Notes: generated from the letters alone by a model not told the origin. A stretch of DNA of 24,402 nucleotides from DASVTR01 sp033855775 (GCA_033855775.1 JAWVFT010000007.1:1-24402); one strand, 5' to 3'; shown: positions 15,686 to 23,201, counted from the stretch's first letter. Numbers and translations are program-made.

Positions 15686-17203
15686 TCATTGTCCGGTGGC
15701 CTGAAGGAGCCGCGCGCGCGCGGTCTGGTAGTCGAAGATGGCTTGATAGAGAGCCGTGCGTCGCGCGTTGAGCGTATTCTGCGCGTCTGTCACTTCGATG
15801 ATTCCGGCTTCGCCCGCGCGATAGCGAGCGCGCGAGGCGGCGACGTTGCTCTCCGCGTCGGCGATGCCTTGTGTGGCGAGGCGGATGCGCGTCGCGGCGG
15901 CGATGGCCTGGGCGCGCGCCGTGAAGAACTGCTGCGCAAAGCCTCTGGCCGCCGCCACGCGCGCAGATTCCGCGGCGTCTGCGCGAAGGCGCGCTTGGCG
16001 TTCGCGGCTGCGGCTCGCGCCCCAATCGAACAAGGGGACGGAGACGCCGACGGACGCAGAGACGCCCGTGTGCTCGCGCACGTTCGGCGGGCGCAGCGAG
16101 TCTGAGATGAAGCCACCGTTGACTGAATAAGTGAACTGCGGGCGGCGCTCCGAGCGCGCAATTCTGACATCCTGCTCGGCAGCGCGACGCTCCGCGGCGA
16201 ACTGCGCAAACTCTGGTCGGGCGGCAATCGCGGCATCCGTGAAACGCTCTATCGCGCCCGCTTCTGGCGTCTCGAACAGCAAGTCTGTGACGGCAATCGG
16301 CGCGGTGAAAGCGTAGCCGACGAGGACGCGCAGCGAGTCTGCGGCGGCGGCTTCGGTTGCGCGCGCCTGCTCTAGCTCGTCGCGTCGCGCGGTGGTTTGC
16401 AGGCGCGCGCGAATGGCGTCAACGGGCGCGACTTCCCCGCCTTCCAACAAGAGATTTGTGATGCGCTCAAACTCCGCCGCATCCGTCACGTTCTGCTCAG
16501 CCGCGCGGGCGTTGGCGATAGCGAGAGCCAGTCCGTAGTAAGCCTCGTTGGTCGCCAGCACGAGTGCGCGGCGCGCTACTTCGGTTCCGGCGCGGGCCGC
16601 TTCAAGCAAAGCCTGATTGCGTCGCAGCGTGGCGCGCAGCCGCCCGCTCGCGTCTAGTTCGCCGGAGACGTTCAACAATCCCTGATACTCCGTGACGGCA
16701 TTGGCTCCGAGGAAACTCGGCTCGCGCATAGTTCCTGCCGGAGCGGTGGTGCCGATGGCGGGCGAGGTGTAAATCAAGTTGGGCGCGGCGGCGACGCGCG
16801 GGAGAAAGGCCGCGCGAGCCTGTCTAACATCTTCCGCCGCGACGCGCTCGTTGATGCTCGCCTGCTCAAACGTCGAGGCTTGCCTGAGCGCAAGCTTGAC
16901 CGCTTCGTCAAGCGTCAAAGGCTTGACTGCTTGCGCCGCGTTTTGCAGTGACGCAGCCGGAGCGTCGGGCGAAGGCGCGGGCGAGATTGACGGCGAAGGC
17001 GAAGGCGAAGCTGAAGGTGAAGGCGATAGCGATGGCGAGACGAATGGAGTAGGAGAGACTGAAGGCGCGGGCGTTGGCGTCTGGCCTGTCGAAGGCTTGG
17101 CTGCCGGTTGCTGTCCTCGCGCGCCGCCAGCCAACACGAGGGCGAGCGCCGCCGCCAGCGTCAGGCGCGACAACAGCGAGAGGCGAGCGAGCGTTTTAAG
17201 CAT
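15686..17203 (-). CDS. TolC-like outer-membrane efflux channel
   Basis: Outer-membrane exit duct of the pump. A signal peptide (MLKTLARLSLLSRLTLAAAL to GGARG) is followed by a Pro/Ser linker of about 50 residues (repeating SPSPS, DNA repeat 16990-17035) and then two OEP repeats of coiled-coil helices and strands. Recognisable pieces are LTLDEAVKLALRQAS, EVARRALVLATNEAYYGLAL, GVSVPLFDWGASRS and GEAGIIEVTDAQNTLNARRT. Length about 505. A TTG at 17212 adds three residues, but the ATG at 17201-17203 directly begins the signal peptide, so I use it; neither start has well-spaced Shine-Dalgarno. First gene of the pump operon, preceded by a terminator that separates it from the PepSY gene. Confidence 0.93.
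   Translation of the reverse strand: MLKTLARLSLLSRLTLAAALALVLAGGARGQQPAAKPSTGQTPTPAPSVSPTPFVSPSLSPSPSASPSPSPSISPAPSPDAPAASLQNAAQAVKPLTLDEAVKLALRQASTFEQASINERVAAEDVRQARAAFLPRVAAAPNLIYTSPAIGTTAPAGTMREPSFLGANAVTEYQGLLNVSGELDASGRLRATLRRNQALLEAARAGTEVARRALVLATNEAYYGLALAIANARAAEQNVTDAAEFERITNLLLEGGEVAPVDAIRARLQTTARRDELEQARATEAAAADSLRVLVGYAFTAPIAVTDLLFETPEAGAIERFTDAAIAARPEFAQFAAERRAAEQDVRIARSERRPQFTYSVNGGFISDSLRPPNVREHTGVSASVGVSVPLFDWGASRSRERQARLRADAAESARVAAARGFAQQFFTARAQAIAAATRIRLATQGIADAESNVAASRARYRAGEAGIIEVTDAQNTLNARRTALYQAIFDYQTARARLLQATGQ
16980..17035. repeat. Hexanucleotide GGCGAA repeats coding a Ser-Pro linker
   Basis: Perfect and imperfect GGCGAA/GGTGAA/GGCGAT units run in tandem. On the minus strand they code the Ser-Pro run after the signal peptide of the TolC-like protein. 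Multiples of six keep the frame, so linker length may differ between strains. Confidence 0.7.
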
Positions 17204-17228
17204 GCCTTTCAAACCAGCCCATTATTCG

Positions 17229-17267
17229 ACTAAGAAAGGGCGGCGCGTCAACGGTCGCGCGCCGCCC
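17229..17267 (-). terminator. Rho-independent terminator between the PepSY gene and the pump operon
   Basis: GGGCGGCGCG (17238-17247) and CGCGCCGCCC (17258-17267) form a perfect 10-bp stem with a 10-nt loop. On the minus strand TTTCTTAGTCG follows. It lies 97 bp after the PepSY stop and about 35 bp before the pump operon start, so the pump needs its own promoter or read-through. Confidence 0.7.
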
Positions 17268-17363
17268 GCTCTTTCAGTGTTGTCGCCGCGCTTCAGCGTG
17301 CGCCAGCGAAAAACGCTTCGCCGCCGCCCCGTCAATCCGGGCGCGAACGCTTGGCTATGTTGA

Positions 17364-17774
17364 CTATGGATGCTTCTTGCGCGTCTTTTCCTGTTCTTCC
17401 TTGCGCTTCTCTGCGGCCTCTTGCTGCGCGTTTTCTTGTTCGACGCTGACGATGCGCCCGGTCTTCGCGCTGACCTGCACTTCGGTGATGGTTCCCTTGT
17501 CGTTGCGGATGTCGAAAGAGTAAACGAGTTTCCCGTGCTCGCGTTCCAATTCGCCTTCCTCAATGTTGCCGGGCGCGCGTTTCAAGGCAATCTCCCGCGC
17601 CTGCTCCATCGTAATCTTCGCTTGCTTCGCCAGCCGCGCCTGCTCCGCCGCCGAAGTGTCCGACTCCTGCCCGTTGCTCTTCGCCGGACGAGTCTTCAAG
17701 GCTCCCGGCGCGGCCAACACGCAGACGGAAAGGATAATGATGAAAGCCGCGCTCAAAATGATTTTATGTCTCAT
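17364..17774 (-). CDS. Secreted PepSY-domain protein
   Basis: A 136-residue protein with signal peptide (MRHKIILSAAFIIILSVCVLAA), then one PepSY domain at about 53-112 (KITMEQAREIALKRAPGNIE, then KLVYSFDIRNDKGTITEVQV and the typical end TGRIVSVEQE) and a charged helical tail rich in Glu and Lys. PepSY domains are often peptidase-inhibitory or sensory in the periplasm and are common beside two-component systems. The frame is open to 17867, but the ATG at 17772-17774 has a strong AAGGAG six to seven bases upstream and starts the signal peptide, so the longer version is rejected. It lies between the histidine kinase region and the pump operon and ends at a terminator. Its partner is not known. 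Confidence 0.88.
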   Translation of the reverse strand: MRHKIILSAAFIIILSVCVLAAPGALKTRPAKSNGQESDTSAAEQARLAKQAKITMEQAREIALKRAPGNIEEGELEREHGKLVYSFDIRNDKGTITEVQVSAKTGRIVSVEQENAQQEAAEKRKEEQEKTRKKHP

Positions 17775-17880
17775 GCTCTCTCCTTCAAAGTCATTTAATT
17801 TTTCGCTCTGCCCGCCGCGCCGAATTGGCTCACGGCAAGCCACGGATTCTACAGCTTGAGCAGACACGTTACAGGCTCAC

Positions 17881-17897
17881 AGATAAACACAGAATTA
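17881..17897 (-). promoter_or_regulatory. Possible response-regulator half-site upstream of the PepSY gene
   Basis: The minus strand has TAATTCTGTGTTTATCT, in which TTTATCT repeats the heptamer of the better site at 18543-18560. The second half is degenerate and the period is 10, not 11. It is about 107 bp before the PepSY start. Its CACAGATAAACACAGAAT form on the plus strand also resembles simple intergenic repeats, so this is weak. Confidence 0.25.
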
Positions 17898-17999
17898 ACA
17901 GCCGACGAATCTTTGTCACGCCGCGTCGAGCAGGCAATTCTTTCCTGCGGCAACTTTATCACTCGCGCCGCTTCACCGCTCGCAAGGCTTTCAGTTTAT

Positions 18000-18449
18000 T
18001 CAAGGGCGCGCGGCGGACGACGGCGACGGCGGGCCGAAAGAGCCTGAGTCCAGAATGAGTCCTTTCGCGTCCACGGCCCGGAAGGCCAGTTGGTCGCGCG
18101 TCACCTCGACGTACATGAAGCTGTTGACCTCATCGTTGCCCGCGGCGAAGAAGGCTTGGCTGCGGTCAAGGTTGCCGCGCCGCAGTTGGCCGCCCGCGCC
18201 GGAGACGAAATACTGCACGTCCTGCTGCGGCTTGATGCGTTCGTAAACGTGGTCGTGGCCGGAGAAGGCCGCCGCCACGCCGTAGCGCACGAAGAGCGGC
18301 TCAAGCTGCGCTCCGTCAGGCGAGAGCGCAGCGATGTTCGCCGCCGCTTGCGACGACGAAGACCTCATGTTGCTCACGCCCGCAGCGACGCTCACGCACG
18401 CCATCAGGGCGAGGGACAATAAAAGGACGACGAGCTTTCTTCTCGTCAT
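18000..18449 (-). pseudogene. Internally deleted metallophosphoesterase remnant (signal peptide plus C-terminal end)
   Basis: The 149-residue open frame joins an intact signal peptide (MTRRKLVVLLLSLALMACVS) to the C-terminal end of a secreted calcineurin-like phosphoesterase: LEPLFVRYGVAAAFSGHDHV with GHDH at 64-67, then YERIKPQQ and YFVSGAGGQLRRG. The N-terminal metal-binding motifs of this superfamily (DxH, GDxxD, GNHE) are absent, so about 150-200 residues appear lost near residue 45, with the frame kept. The protein cannot have a complete dinuclear metal site. It may be a decaying gene, a deletion fusion or an assembly collapse. An ATG at 18515 would extend it by 22 residues but lies almost on the predicted transcription start. 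It follows the kinase gene by 138 bp and has its own promoter candidate. Confidence 0.75.
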
Positions 18450-18527
18450 GAGACTCTCGTTGTTAGCGCGCAGGTTTTCAACACCGGAAAGAGCGCGCGA
18501 ATTTTGAGTTGACATAGTTGGTCTTTG

Positions 18528-18560
18528 ATTTTATGCGGGCGTAGATAAACGGAAGATAAA
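18528..18560 (-). promoter_or_regulatory. OmpR/PhoB-type direct repeat with -10 box
   Basis: On the minus strand TTTATCT occurs twice (18560-18554 and 18549-18543) separated by four bases, giving an exact 11-bp period. Nine bases later comes TAAAAT (18533-18528). This is the layout of class II promoters activated by OmpR-family regulators, where the second repeat replaces the -35 box. The two-component genes end just upstream at 18588, so their product is the obvious candidate binder. Confidence 0.5.
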
Positions 18561-18587
18561 TCGCCGGGTCTTTCGTCGTCGCGGAGT

Positions 18588-20123
18588 TTATTCGCGGCTC
18601 GCGCGGGGCGCGGGGAGCGTGGCGACGAAGACGCTGCCGCGCGCGTCGGAGTGGCGGAGTTCGAGGCGTCCTTGGTGCGCTTCGGCGACGAGCCGCGCGA
18701 TGGAGAGGCCGAGGCCCGCCCCGCTGCCTGCGGCGGCAATGGTCGCGCCCGCGCTCTGCTCGCGCGAGCGCGCTTTGTCGGCGCGATAGAAACGCTCGAA
18801 GATGTGCGCTTGCGCTTCCCTGTCGATGCCTGCGCCTGTGTCGCTGACGCTCAGGACGCACTCGTCGCCGCGCGCCTCGCACTTGACAGTGACGCGACCG
18901 CCCGTCGGCGTGTACTTGATAGCGTTGTCGAGCAGGTTCAAAAGCATTCGCCGGATTAACTCTTCGTCGCCGCGAAAGGGCATCTCGCGCGGGGCGTCCG
19001 TCTCTATGAGCACGCCGCGCACGGCGGCCAGCGTGCGGACGGCGTGGGCGCATTCGGCCACCGTTTCGTCCAGATAAAAATCGTTGAGTTGGAGCGGATG
19101 CTGTCCGGCGTCGGCGCGGGCGAGCGTGAACAAATCTTCGACGATGCGCGTCAGCCGTCGTCCTTCGTCATGAACGATGGCGAGCGATTCGCGGTAGTCC
19201 GCCGCCACGCGCTCGTCGCGTGAGAGCGAGACTTCGGCTTCGCCGCGCACGATGGCGACCGGCGTTCGTAGCTCATGCGAAGCGTCGGCCATGAAGCGTC
19301 GCTGCTGCTCGAAAGACTCGTTGAGACGCGCGAGCAATTTGTTGAAGACGAGCGCGAGCCTGCCCAGTTCGTCGCGCTCGTTGACGACGGGCAAACGCTC
19401 GTGCAAATTCGAAGCCCCGATGCGCGCCGCCGTCTCGCTCATGGCGACGACCGGGGCGAGGCTCTTGCGCGCAAGGAAGTAGCCGCCAAGGGAAGCCAGC
19501 GCGAGCGCGAGCGGCACGGCGATAAGGAGCGCGCCGCCAGCGCCTTCAAGCAAGTCTTCCTGCTCGTCGAGCGGGCGCAGCACAATCAGCGTGTAGGAAC
19601 GATTATTATTTTGCAGGGAGCGCGCCAGCGCGCGAAAGTCGTCGTCGCCGTTGTCGAGCGTGGCGTAGACAGCCGCGCCAGCCTTCGCGTCGCGCGCGTC
19701 GAGCAGGCGAGTCAAGCCCGAAGCAGCGGACGGAAGCGTCCAGAGCGGAACGTTCATCTCCTGTTGTTCGACAGTGAAGCCGGATGAGGCGGCGACGATG
19801 CGGCGCGTCTCGTCGTAGATAATGAACTGGTAATCCTTAAAGCGATATTCGCTCGCGGCCTCAAGGGCCGCCGCGTCCGCGCCCGTGAGCGCGAGTTGGC
19901 CTTTATCGTCGCGCGGCGCGCTCGCGGCTTGCGCCTCCAACTCCTGCTGCTCGGCCCGCAGCGTCTCGGCGAAGGCGCGGCCCATCTCGGCCAGCGCGTC
20001 GTCCGTGCGCTCTGTGAGCGTGCGCGAGAGAAAGAGATACGAGATGAGGGCGAAGACGATGAGCACGAGCGCCAGCACGCCCGTGTACCACACGGTCAAG
20101 CGTGCGCGCACGGATTCAAGCAT
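18588..20123 (-). CDS. Sensor histidine kinase
   Basis: Membrane sensor that autophosphorylates and passes phosphate to the adjacent regulator. The 511 residues comprise TM1 at about 13-35, a periplasmic sensor of about 150 residues (35-195), TM2 at about 196-216 (ALLIAVPLALALASLGGYFL), HAMP (217-270), a HisKA H-box with phospho-His283 in ADASHELRTPVAIVRGE, and an HATPase domain with N-box (NLLDNAIKYTPTGG), DTGAGID, FERFYRAD and GAGLGLSIARLV. A short Ala-rich insert precedes the last glycine box. No recognisable metal or ligand motif appears in the sensor region. Its ATG lies inside the end of the response regulator gene (8-bp overlap), so the two are translationally coupled. Confidence 0.95.
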   Translation of the reverse strand: MLESVRARLTVWYTGVLALVLIVFALISYLFLSRTLTERTDDALAEMGRAFAETLRAEQQELEAQAASAPRDDKGQLALTGADAAALEAASEYRFKDYQFIIYDETRRIVAASSGFTVEQQEMNVPLWTLPSAASGLTRLLDARDAKAGAAVYATLDNGDDDFRALARSLQNNNRSYTLIVLRPLDEQEDLLEGAGGALLIAVPLALALASLGGYFLARKSLAPVVAMSETAARIGASNLHERLPVVNERDELGRLALVFNKLLARLNESFEQQRRFMADASHELRTPVAIVRGEAEVSLSRDERVAADYRESLAIVHDEGRRLTRIVEDLFTLARADAGQHPLQLNDFYLDETVAECAHAVRTLAAVRGVLIETDAPREMPFRGDEELIRRMLLNLLDNAIKYTPTGGRVTVKCEARGDECVLSVSDTGAGIDREAQAHIFERFYRADKARSREQSAGATIAAAGSGAGLGLSIARLVAEAHQGRLELRHSDARGSVFVATLPAPRASRE

Positions 20124-20820
20124 CTTCGCCTTCGTCGCGTTCTTCGTCGAGCGCGGGTTGCAGCACGTAGCCGGCCCCGCGCCGCGTGTGTATCAAAGGC
20201 GCAGCGAACGGCTCGTCCACCTTGCGCCGCAAGCGGTTGATATAGACTTCGATGAGATTGGAGAACGGGTCGAAGGTTTCGTCCCAGACGTGCTCGGCAA
20301 TCTCCTCACGACCGATGACGCGCCCGCTGTGTCGCGCCAGATATTCGAGCAGGGCATACTCTTTCGTCGTGAGATTGATGAGCGAGGCGGCGCGGCGGGC
20401 TTGCTGGCCGCGCGTGTCTATGGTCAGGTCTGCGATGTTGATGACGGTCGCGCTCAACTCTTTGCCGCGCCGCAGGAGAGCGCGCAGGCGAGCCAGCAGT
20501 TCGCCGAACTCGAAAGGCTTGGTGAGATAATCGTCGGCCCCTGTGTCCAGCCCATTGATGCGGTCTTCGACGGCATCGCGCGCCGTCAGCATCAGGACGG
20601 GAACGCGCGAGCCTCCGGCGCGCAACTCGCGGCAGACCGCGAAGCCGTCCCTTTTCGGCATCATCACGTCAAGAATAATCGCGTCGTAGGTATTAATGGC
20701 GGCTTGATAGAGCGCGTCTTCGCCGTCGGCGGCGAGGTCAACGGCGTAAGCCTGCTCTCGCAACCCCCGCGCGATAAAGCGCGCCATGCGAACTTCGTCT
20801 TCGGCCAGCAACAAACGCAT
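20116..20820 (-). CDS. OmpR-family response regulator, CusR/CzcR-like
   Basis: A 234-residue DNA-binding regulator. The receiver has acidic residues E7/D8, phospho-acceptor D51 (ILDVMMP), T79 and K101 (DDYLTKPFEFGELLARL). The winged-helix domain ends with EHVWDETFDPFSNLIEVYIN, RLRRKVDE and PLIHTRRGAGYVL, a signature close to the heavy-metal regulators CusR and CzcR (EHVWDMNFDSDSN type). This suggests, but does not prove, a metal or envelope signal. It overlaps the kinase gene by 8 bp. No clear autoregulatory repeat is visible in the 43 bp between it and the protease gene; the best candidate operator lies beyond the kinase, at 18543-18560. Confidence 0.94.
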   Translation of the reverse strand: MRLLLAEDEVRMARFIARGLREQAYAVDLAADGEDALYQAAINTYDAIILDVMMPKRDGFAVCRELRAGGSRVPVLMLTARDAVEDRINGLDTGADDYLTKPFEFGELLARLRALLRRGKELSATVINIADLTIDTRGQQARRAASLINLTTKEYALLEYLARHSGRVIGREEIAEHVWDETFDPFSNLIEVYINRLRRKVDEPFAAPLIHTRRGAGYVLQPALDEERDEGEDA

Positions 20821-20843
20821 CGCAGTTTATCAAGACCTCAAGC

Positions 20844-20866
20844 TAGTCGCTTTCAGAGAGCGACTA
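20844..20866. terminator. Short hairpin on the stop codon of the M50 protease gene
   Basis: TAGTCGCT (20844-20851) and AGCGACTA (20859-20866) form an 8-bp perfect stem with a 7-nt loop that includes the TAG stop of the protease gene. No T run follows on the minus strand, so it is likelier to stabilise the 3' end or weaken read-through than to terminate fully. Confidence 0.4.
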
Positions 20867-21988
20867 CTTTCGCGGCTTCAATTGTCCGCGCTGTAGGAAG
20901 CCGACGAGTTCGCCCGTGTGGTTGATGACGGCGAGCGCGCCGACGCCGTTGCGCCGCATGATTTCGTTGGCGCGGGCCACGGTCGTCGCCGGGTCAACGA
21001 AGAGTTGCGGGGCGACGGGGCGCATCACGTCGCGCGCTCGCGCCTGTCGCCAGCGTTCGCGCGGCAGTCGTCGCAAATCTTCGAGCGAGAGAATGCCGTG
21101 CAGGCGGCGCGCGTGCGCGACCGGAAAACTGGTCTGGCGGTAGAGCGGAAAAATCTCGTCAACGAAGTGGCTCATCAGCACGTCCGGCTCAATCGAGATG
21201 GGCGCGGACATCGCCTCGCCGACCGTCGCCGTCTTCAACCCGCGCGATTCCCTGACGACGCCGACCGCCGCGTCCAACAGGAACATCCCGACCAGCACAG
21301 ACCACAAACCCATGAACGGGTCGCGCGGCACGAAGAGGCCGAAGACGCCGAAGACGCCGAAGACCACGAGCGTCCACGCGATGACCTGCCCGCAGATGCC
21401 CGCGATGCGCGTCGCCTCCGCGATGTCGCCGCCGCGCCGCCAGAGAGCCGCGCGCAGCACGCGCCCGCCGTCGAGCGGGTAGCCCGGAAAGAGATTGAAG
21501 ACGGCCAGGAGCAGATTGCTGAAGCCGACAAACATGAAGATGGCAGCCGTCGTGCGATAGCCGCCCAGGCGCGCCACAGCCATCGCCCCGAAGGAGAAGA
21601 GCGAGAAGAGCAGGCTCGCCAAAGGGCCTGCGACCGCGATGCGAAACTCTGAGCGCGGGCTGTCAGGCTCCGAGCGCAAACGCGCCAGACCGCCGAACGG
21701 ATGCAGGACTATCTCCTCCGTTTCGATGCCGACGCCGCGCGCCGCCAGCGCGTGCGATAGCTCGTGTCCGAAGACAGAGAGAAAGAGCGCGAGCGTCGTT
21801 ATCACGCTCAACACCAGCGCCGTCGTCAGGCTGACGGGCGGCAGCCGCATCGTTCCGCGCTGCAAGTTTTGAGCAATCAGCCAGACGCTCAGGCCGAAGA
21901 CGAAAAACCAGCGATAGTCAATCCGCACGGGAATCTTGTAGACCCGCGCGACCAAAATCTGCCGGTGAAAAAACTCGCTGACTTTCAC
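20864..21988 (-). CDS. M50 site-2-type intramembrane metalloprotease with two CBS domains
   Basis: An intramembrane zinc protease of the S2P/SpoIVFB-Rip3 branch. The zinc site is H75-E76-x-x-H79 in FGHELSHALAARG, with D173 in NLFPGYPLDGGRVLRA as third ligand. About six transmembrane helices are followed by two CBS domains: TVGEAMSAPISIEPD at about 245-300, then ARDVMRPVAPQLFVDPATTV and NGVGALAVINHTGELVGFL at about 315-374. CBS domains usually bind adenine nucleotides, so activity may respond to energy state. The start is GTG with AAGG seven bases before it. The transmembrane segment VFGVFGVFG is coded by three perfect 9-bp repeats. The natural substrate is not apparent; anti-sigma factors are common targets in the family. 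Confidence 0.93.
   Translation of the reverse strand: MKVSEFFHRQILVARVYKIPVRIDYRWFFVFGLSVWLIAQNLQRGTMRLPPVSLTTALVLSVITTLALFLSVFGHELSHALAARGVGIETEEIVLHPFGGLARLRSEPDSPRSEFRIAVAGPLASLLFSLFSFGAMAVARLGGYRTTAAIFMFVGFSNLLLAVFNLFPGYPLDGGRVLRAALWRRGGDIAEATRIAGICGQVIAWTLVVFGVFGVFGLFVPRDPFMGLWSVLVGMFLLDAAVGVVRESRGLKTATVGEAMSAPISIEPDVLMSHFVDEIFPLYRQTSFPVAHARRLHGILSLEDLRRLPRERWRQARARDVMRPVAPQLFVDPATTVARANEIMRRNGVGALAVINHTGELVGFLQRGQLKPRK
21338..21364. repeat. Three perfect 9-bp tandem repeats inside the M50 protease gene
   Basis: GCCGAAGAC occurs three times in a row on the plus strand and codes VFG-VFG-VFG in a transmembrane helix. Gain or loss of one unit would keep the frame and change helix length by three residues. 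Confidence 0.8.
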
Positions 21989-22006
21989 AGAAACACCTTA
22001 CGAAAA

Positions 22007-22088
22007 GATGAACGATGAAAGCGTGACGGCTGCTCGTCTTGAGTAGCGACAGCTTCATCGCTTACCGTTCATCGCTCGTCTCTCAACT
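22007..22088. repeat. Inverted CGATGAA heptamer array after mreB
   Basis: The plus strand has AGATGAA-CGATGAA from about 22006 to 22019. The opposite orientation has five 7-bp steps between 22054 and 22088, which on the minus strand read AGTTGAG, AGACGAG, CGATGAA, CGGTAAG, CGATGAA. The two sets can fold on each other. The minus-strand array begins at the first base after the mreB TAG stop and ends about 20 bases before the protease GTG start. Confidence 0.75.
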
Positions 22089-23201
22089 CTAACTTTCAAA
22101 CAGGCCGGGTTCGGCGTCGAGCAAGGGGAACGGCTCGTTGCGCGCGACGCGACGCAGCAGCGGCGGTTCGTCGAAGAGTTGCGCGAGGCCGCGCACGGTC
22201 GAGAAGCGTGGCTCGTCGGCGACGCGCACGGCGAGATTCGTCGTCGTCCTTAAATATTCGTCCAAGCCTTCGAGCAGCGAGCCGCCGCCCGTCAGGATGA
22301 TGCCACGGTCAAAGATGTCCGCCGCCACTTCGGGTTGCAGTTGGGCCAGAGACTCTTTGACCTCTTCGCTAATCTTATGGATGACCGTTTGCGCGACCGC
22401 GTGAATCTCGCCCGCCGTCACGTCAATGGCTCCGGGGCTGCCCGTCTGCACGTCGCGCCCCTTGACCGTCATGCTGCGCGAAGGCTCCGGCGGCTCCGTG
22501 GCCGCGCCGAGTTCAATCTTCAAACGCTCGGCGGTCGGCGCTCCAATCGTCAGGCCGCGAAAGCGGCGCAGGCGATCCATAATCGCCGCGTCAATATCGG
22601 AACTGCCGATGCGTTCGGCGTGCGCGTAGAGAATCGCGCCGCCCGCGACGACGGCCACGTTCATCGTGCTGCCGCCGATGTCAACGACCGCCGCGGCATG
22701 TTCGTCCGTCGCGCTGACGCCCGCCCCGATGGCCGCCGCCAAGCCTTCCTCGACCATGTAGACGCGACCGATGTGCGCCTCTTCCGCCGCGCTCAACAGC
22801 GCGCGTTGCTCGACCTGCGTGACGCCCGACAGCACGCTCATCACGGCGCGACGGCTGAAGTGTGACAGACCGCTTCTGGCCTTTCGCACGAAATGGCCGA
22901 GCATCGTCTGCGTCCGCTCAAAGTCCGCGACCACGCCGTCAACGAGCGGGGCGATGACGGTCGTGTCGCGCGCCTCGCGTCCCTGCATCTGTTGAGCCTC
23001 GCGCCCGACCGCCAACACTTCGCCCGTTATCTTATTGACGGCCACCACCGAAGGCTCGTCCACGACCACGCCGCGCTGGCGCACGGAGATAATCGTGTTC
23101 GCCGAACCCATGTCAATCGCCATCGAGTCGGAGACCAGATTCCGCAGCGCGCTCAAAGGCGTCAGCCTGCGCCGCTTGCGCATGAATGACCTATCTTGCA
23201 T
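22089..23201 (-). CDS. mreB: Divergent MreB-like actin homologue
   Basis: Cytoskeletal ATPase that guides cell-wall elongation. The 370 residues contain the actin-fold motifs: phosphate-1 (SMAIDMGSANTIISV, D30), phosphate-2 (VVDIGGSTMNVAVV, 174-185) and the adenosine motif (ILTGGGSLLEGLDEYL), plus MreB landmarks SGVTQVEQRALLSAAEEAHI and EEGLAAAIGAG. Phosphate-2 differs from the usual DIGGGTTEVAVI at several positions, so this may be a paralogue and not the main MreB. mreC, mreD, pbp2 and rodA are not adjacent. A basic leader (MRKRRRLTP) precedes the fold and may act at the membrane. The ATG at 23181-23183 has AGG six bases upstream and is a plausible alternative start; I list the longer form. 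Confidence 0.88.
   Translation of the reverse strand: MQDRSFMRKRRRLTPLSALRNLVSDSMAIDMGSANTIISVRQRGVVVDEPSVVAVNKITGEVLAVGREAQQMQGREARDTTVIAPLVDGVVADFERTQTMLGHFVRKARSGLSHFSRRAVMSVLSGVTQVEQRALLSAAEEAHIGRVYMVEEGLAAAIGAGVSATDEHAAAVVDIGGSTMNVAVVAGGAILYAHAERIGSSDIDAAIMDRLRRFRGLTIGAPTAERLKIELGAATEPPEPSRSMTVKGRDVQTGSPGAIDVTAGEIHAVAQTVIHKISEEVKESLAQLQPEVAADIFDRGIILTGGGSLLEGLDEYLRTTTNLAVRVADEPRFSTVRGLAQLFDEPPLLRRVARNEPFPLLDAEPGLFES

Noticed and set aside
19885..20925. Long plus-strand frame (346 codons) opposite the two-component genes
   Set aside because: It is antisense to two well-motifed genes and spans their junction; high GC with strong third-base bias produces such frames throughout the window.
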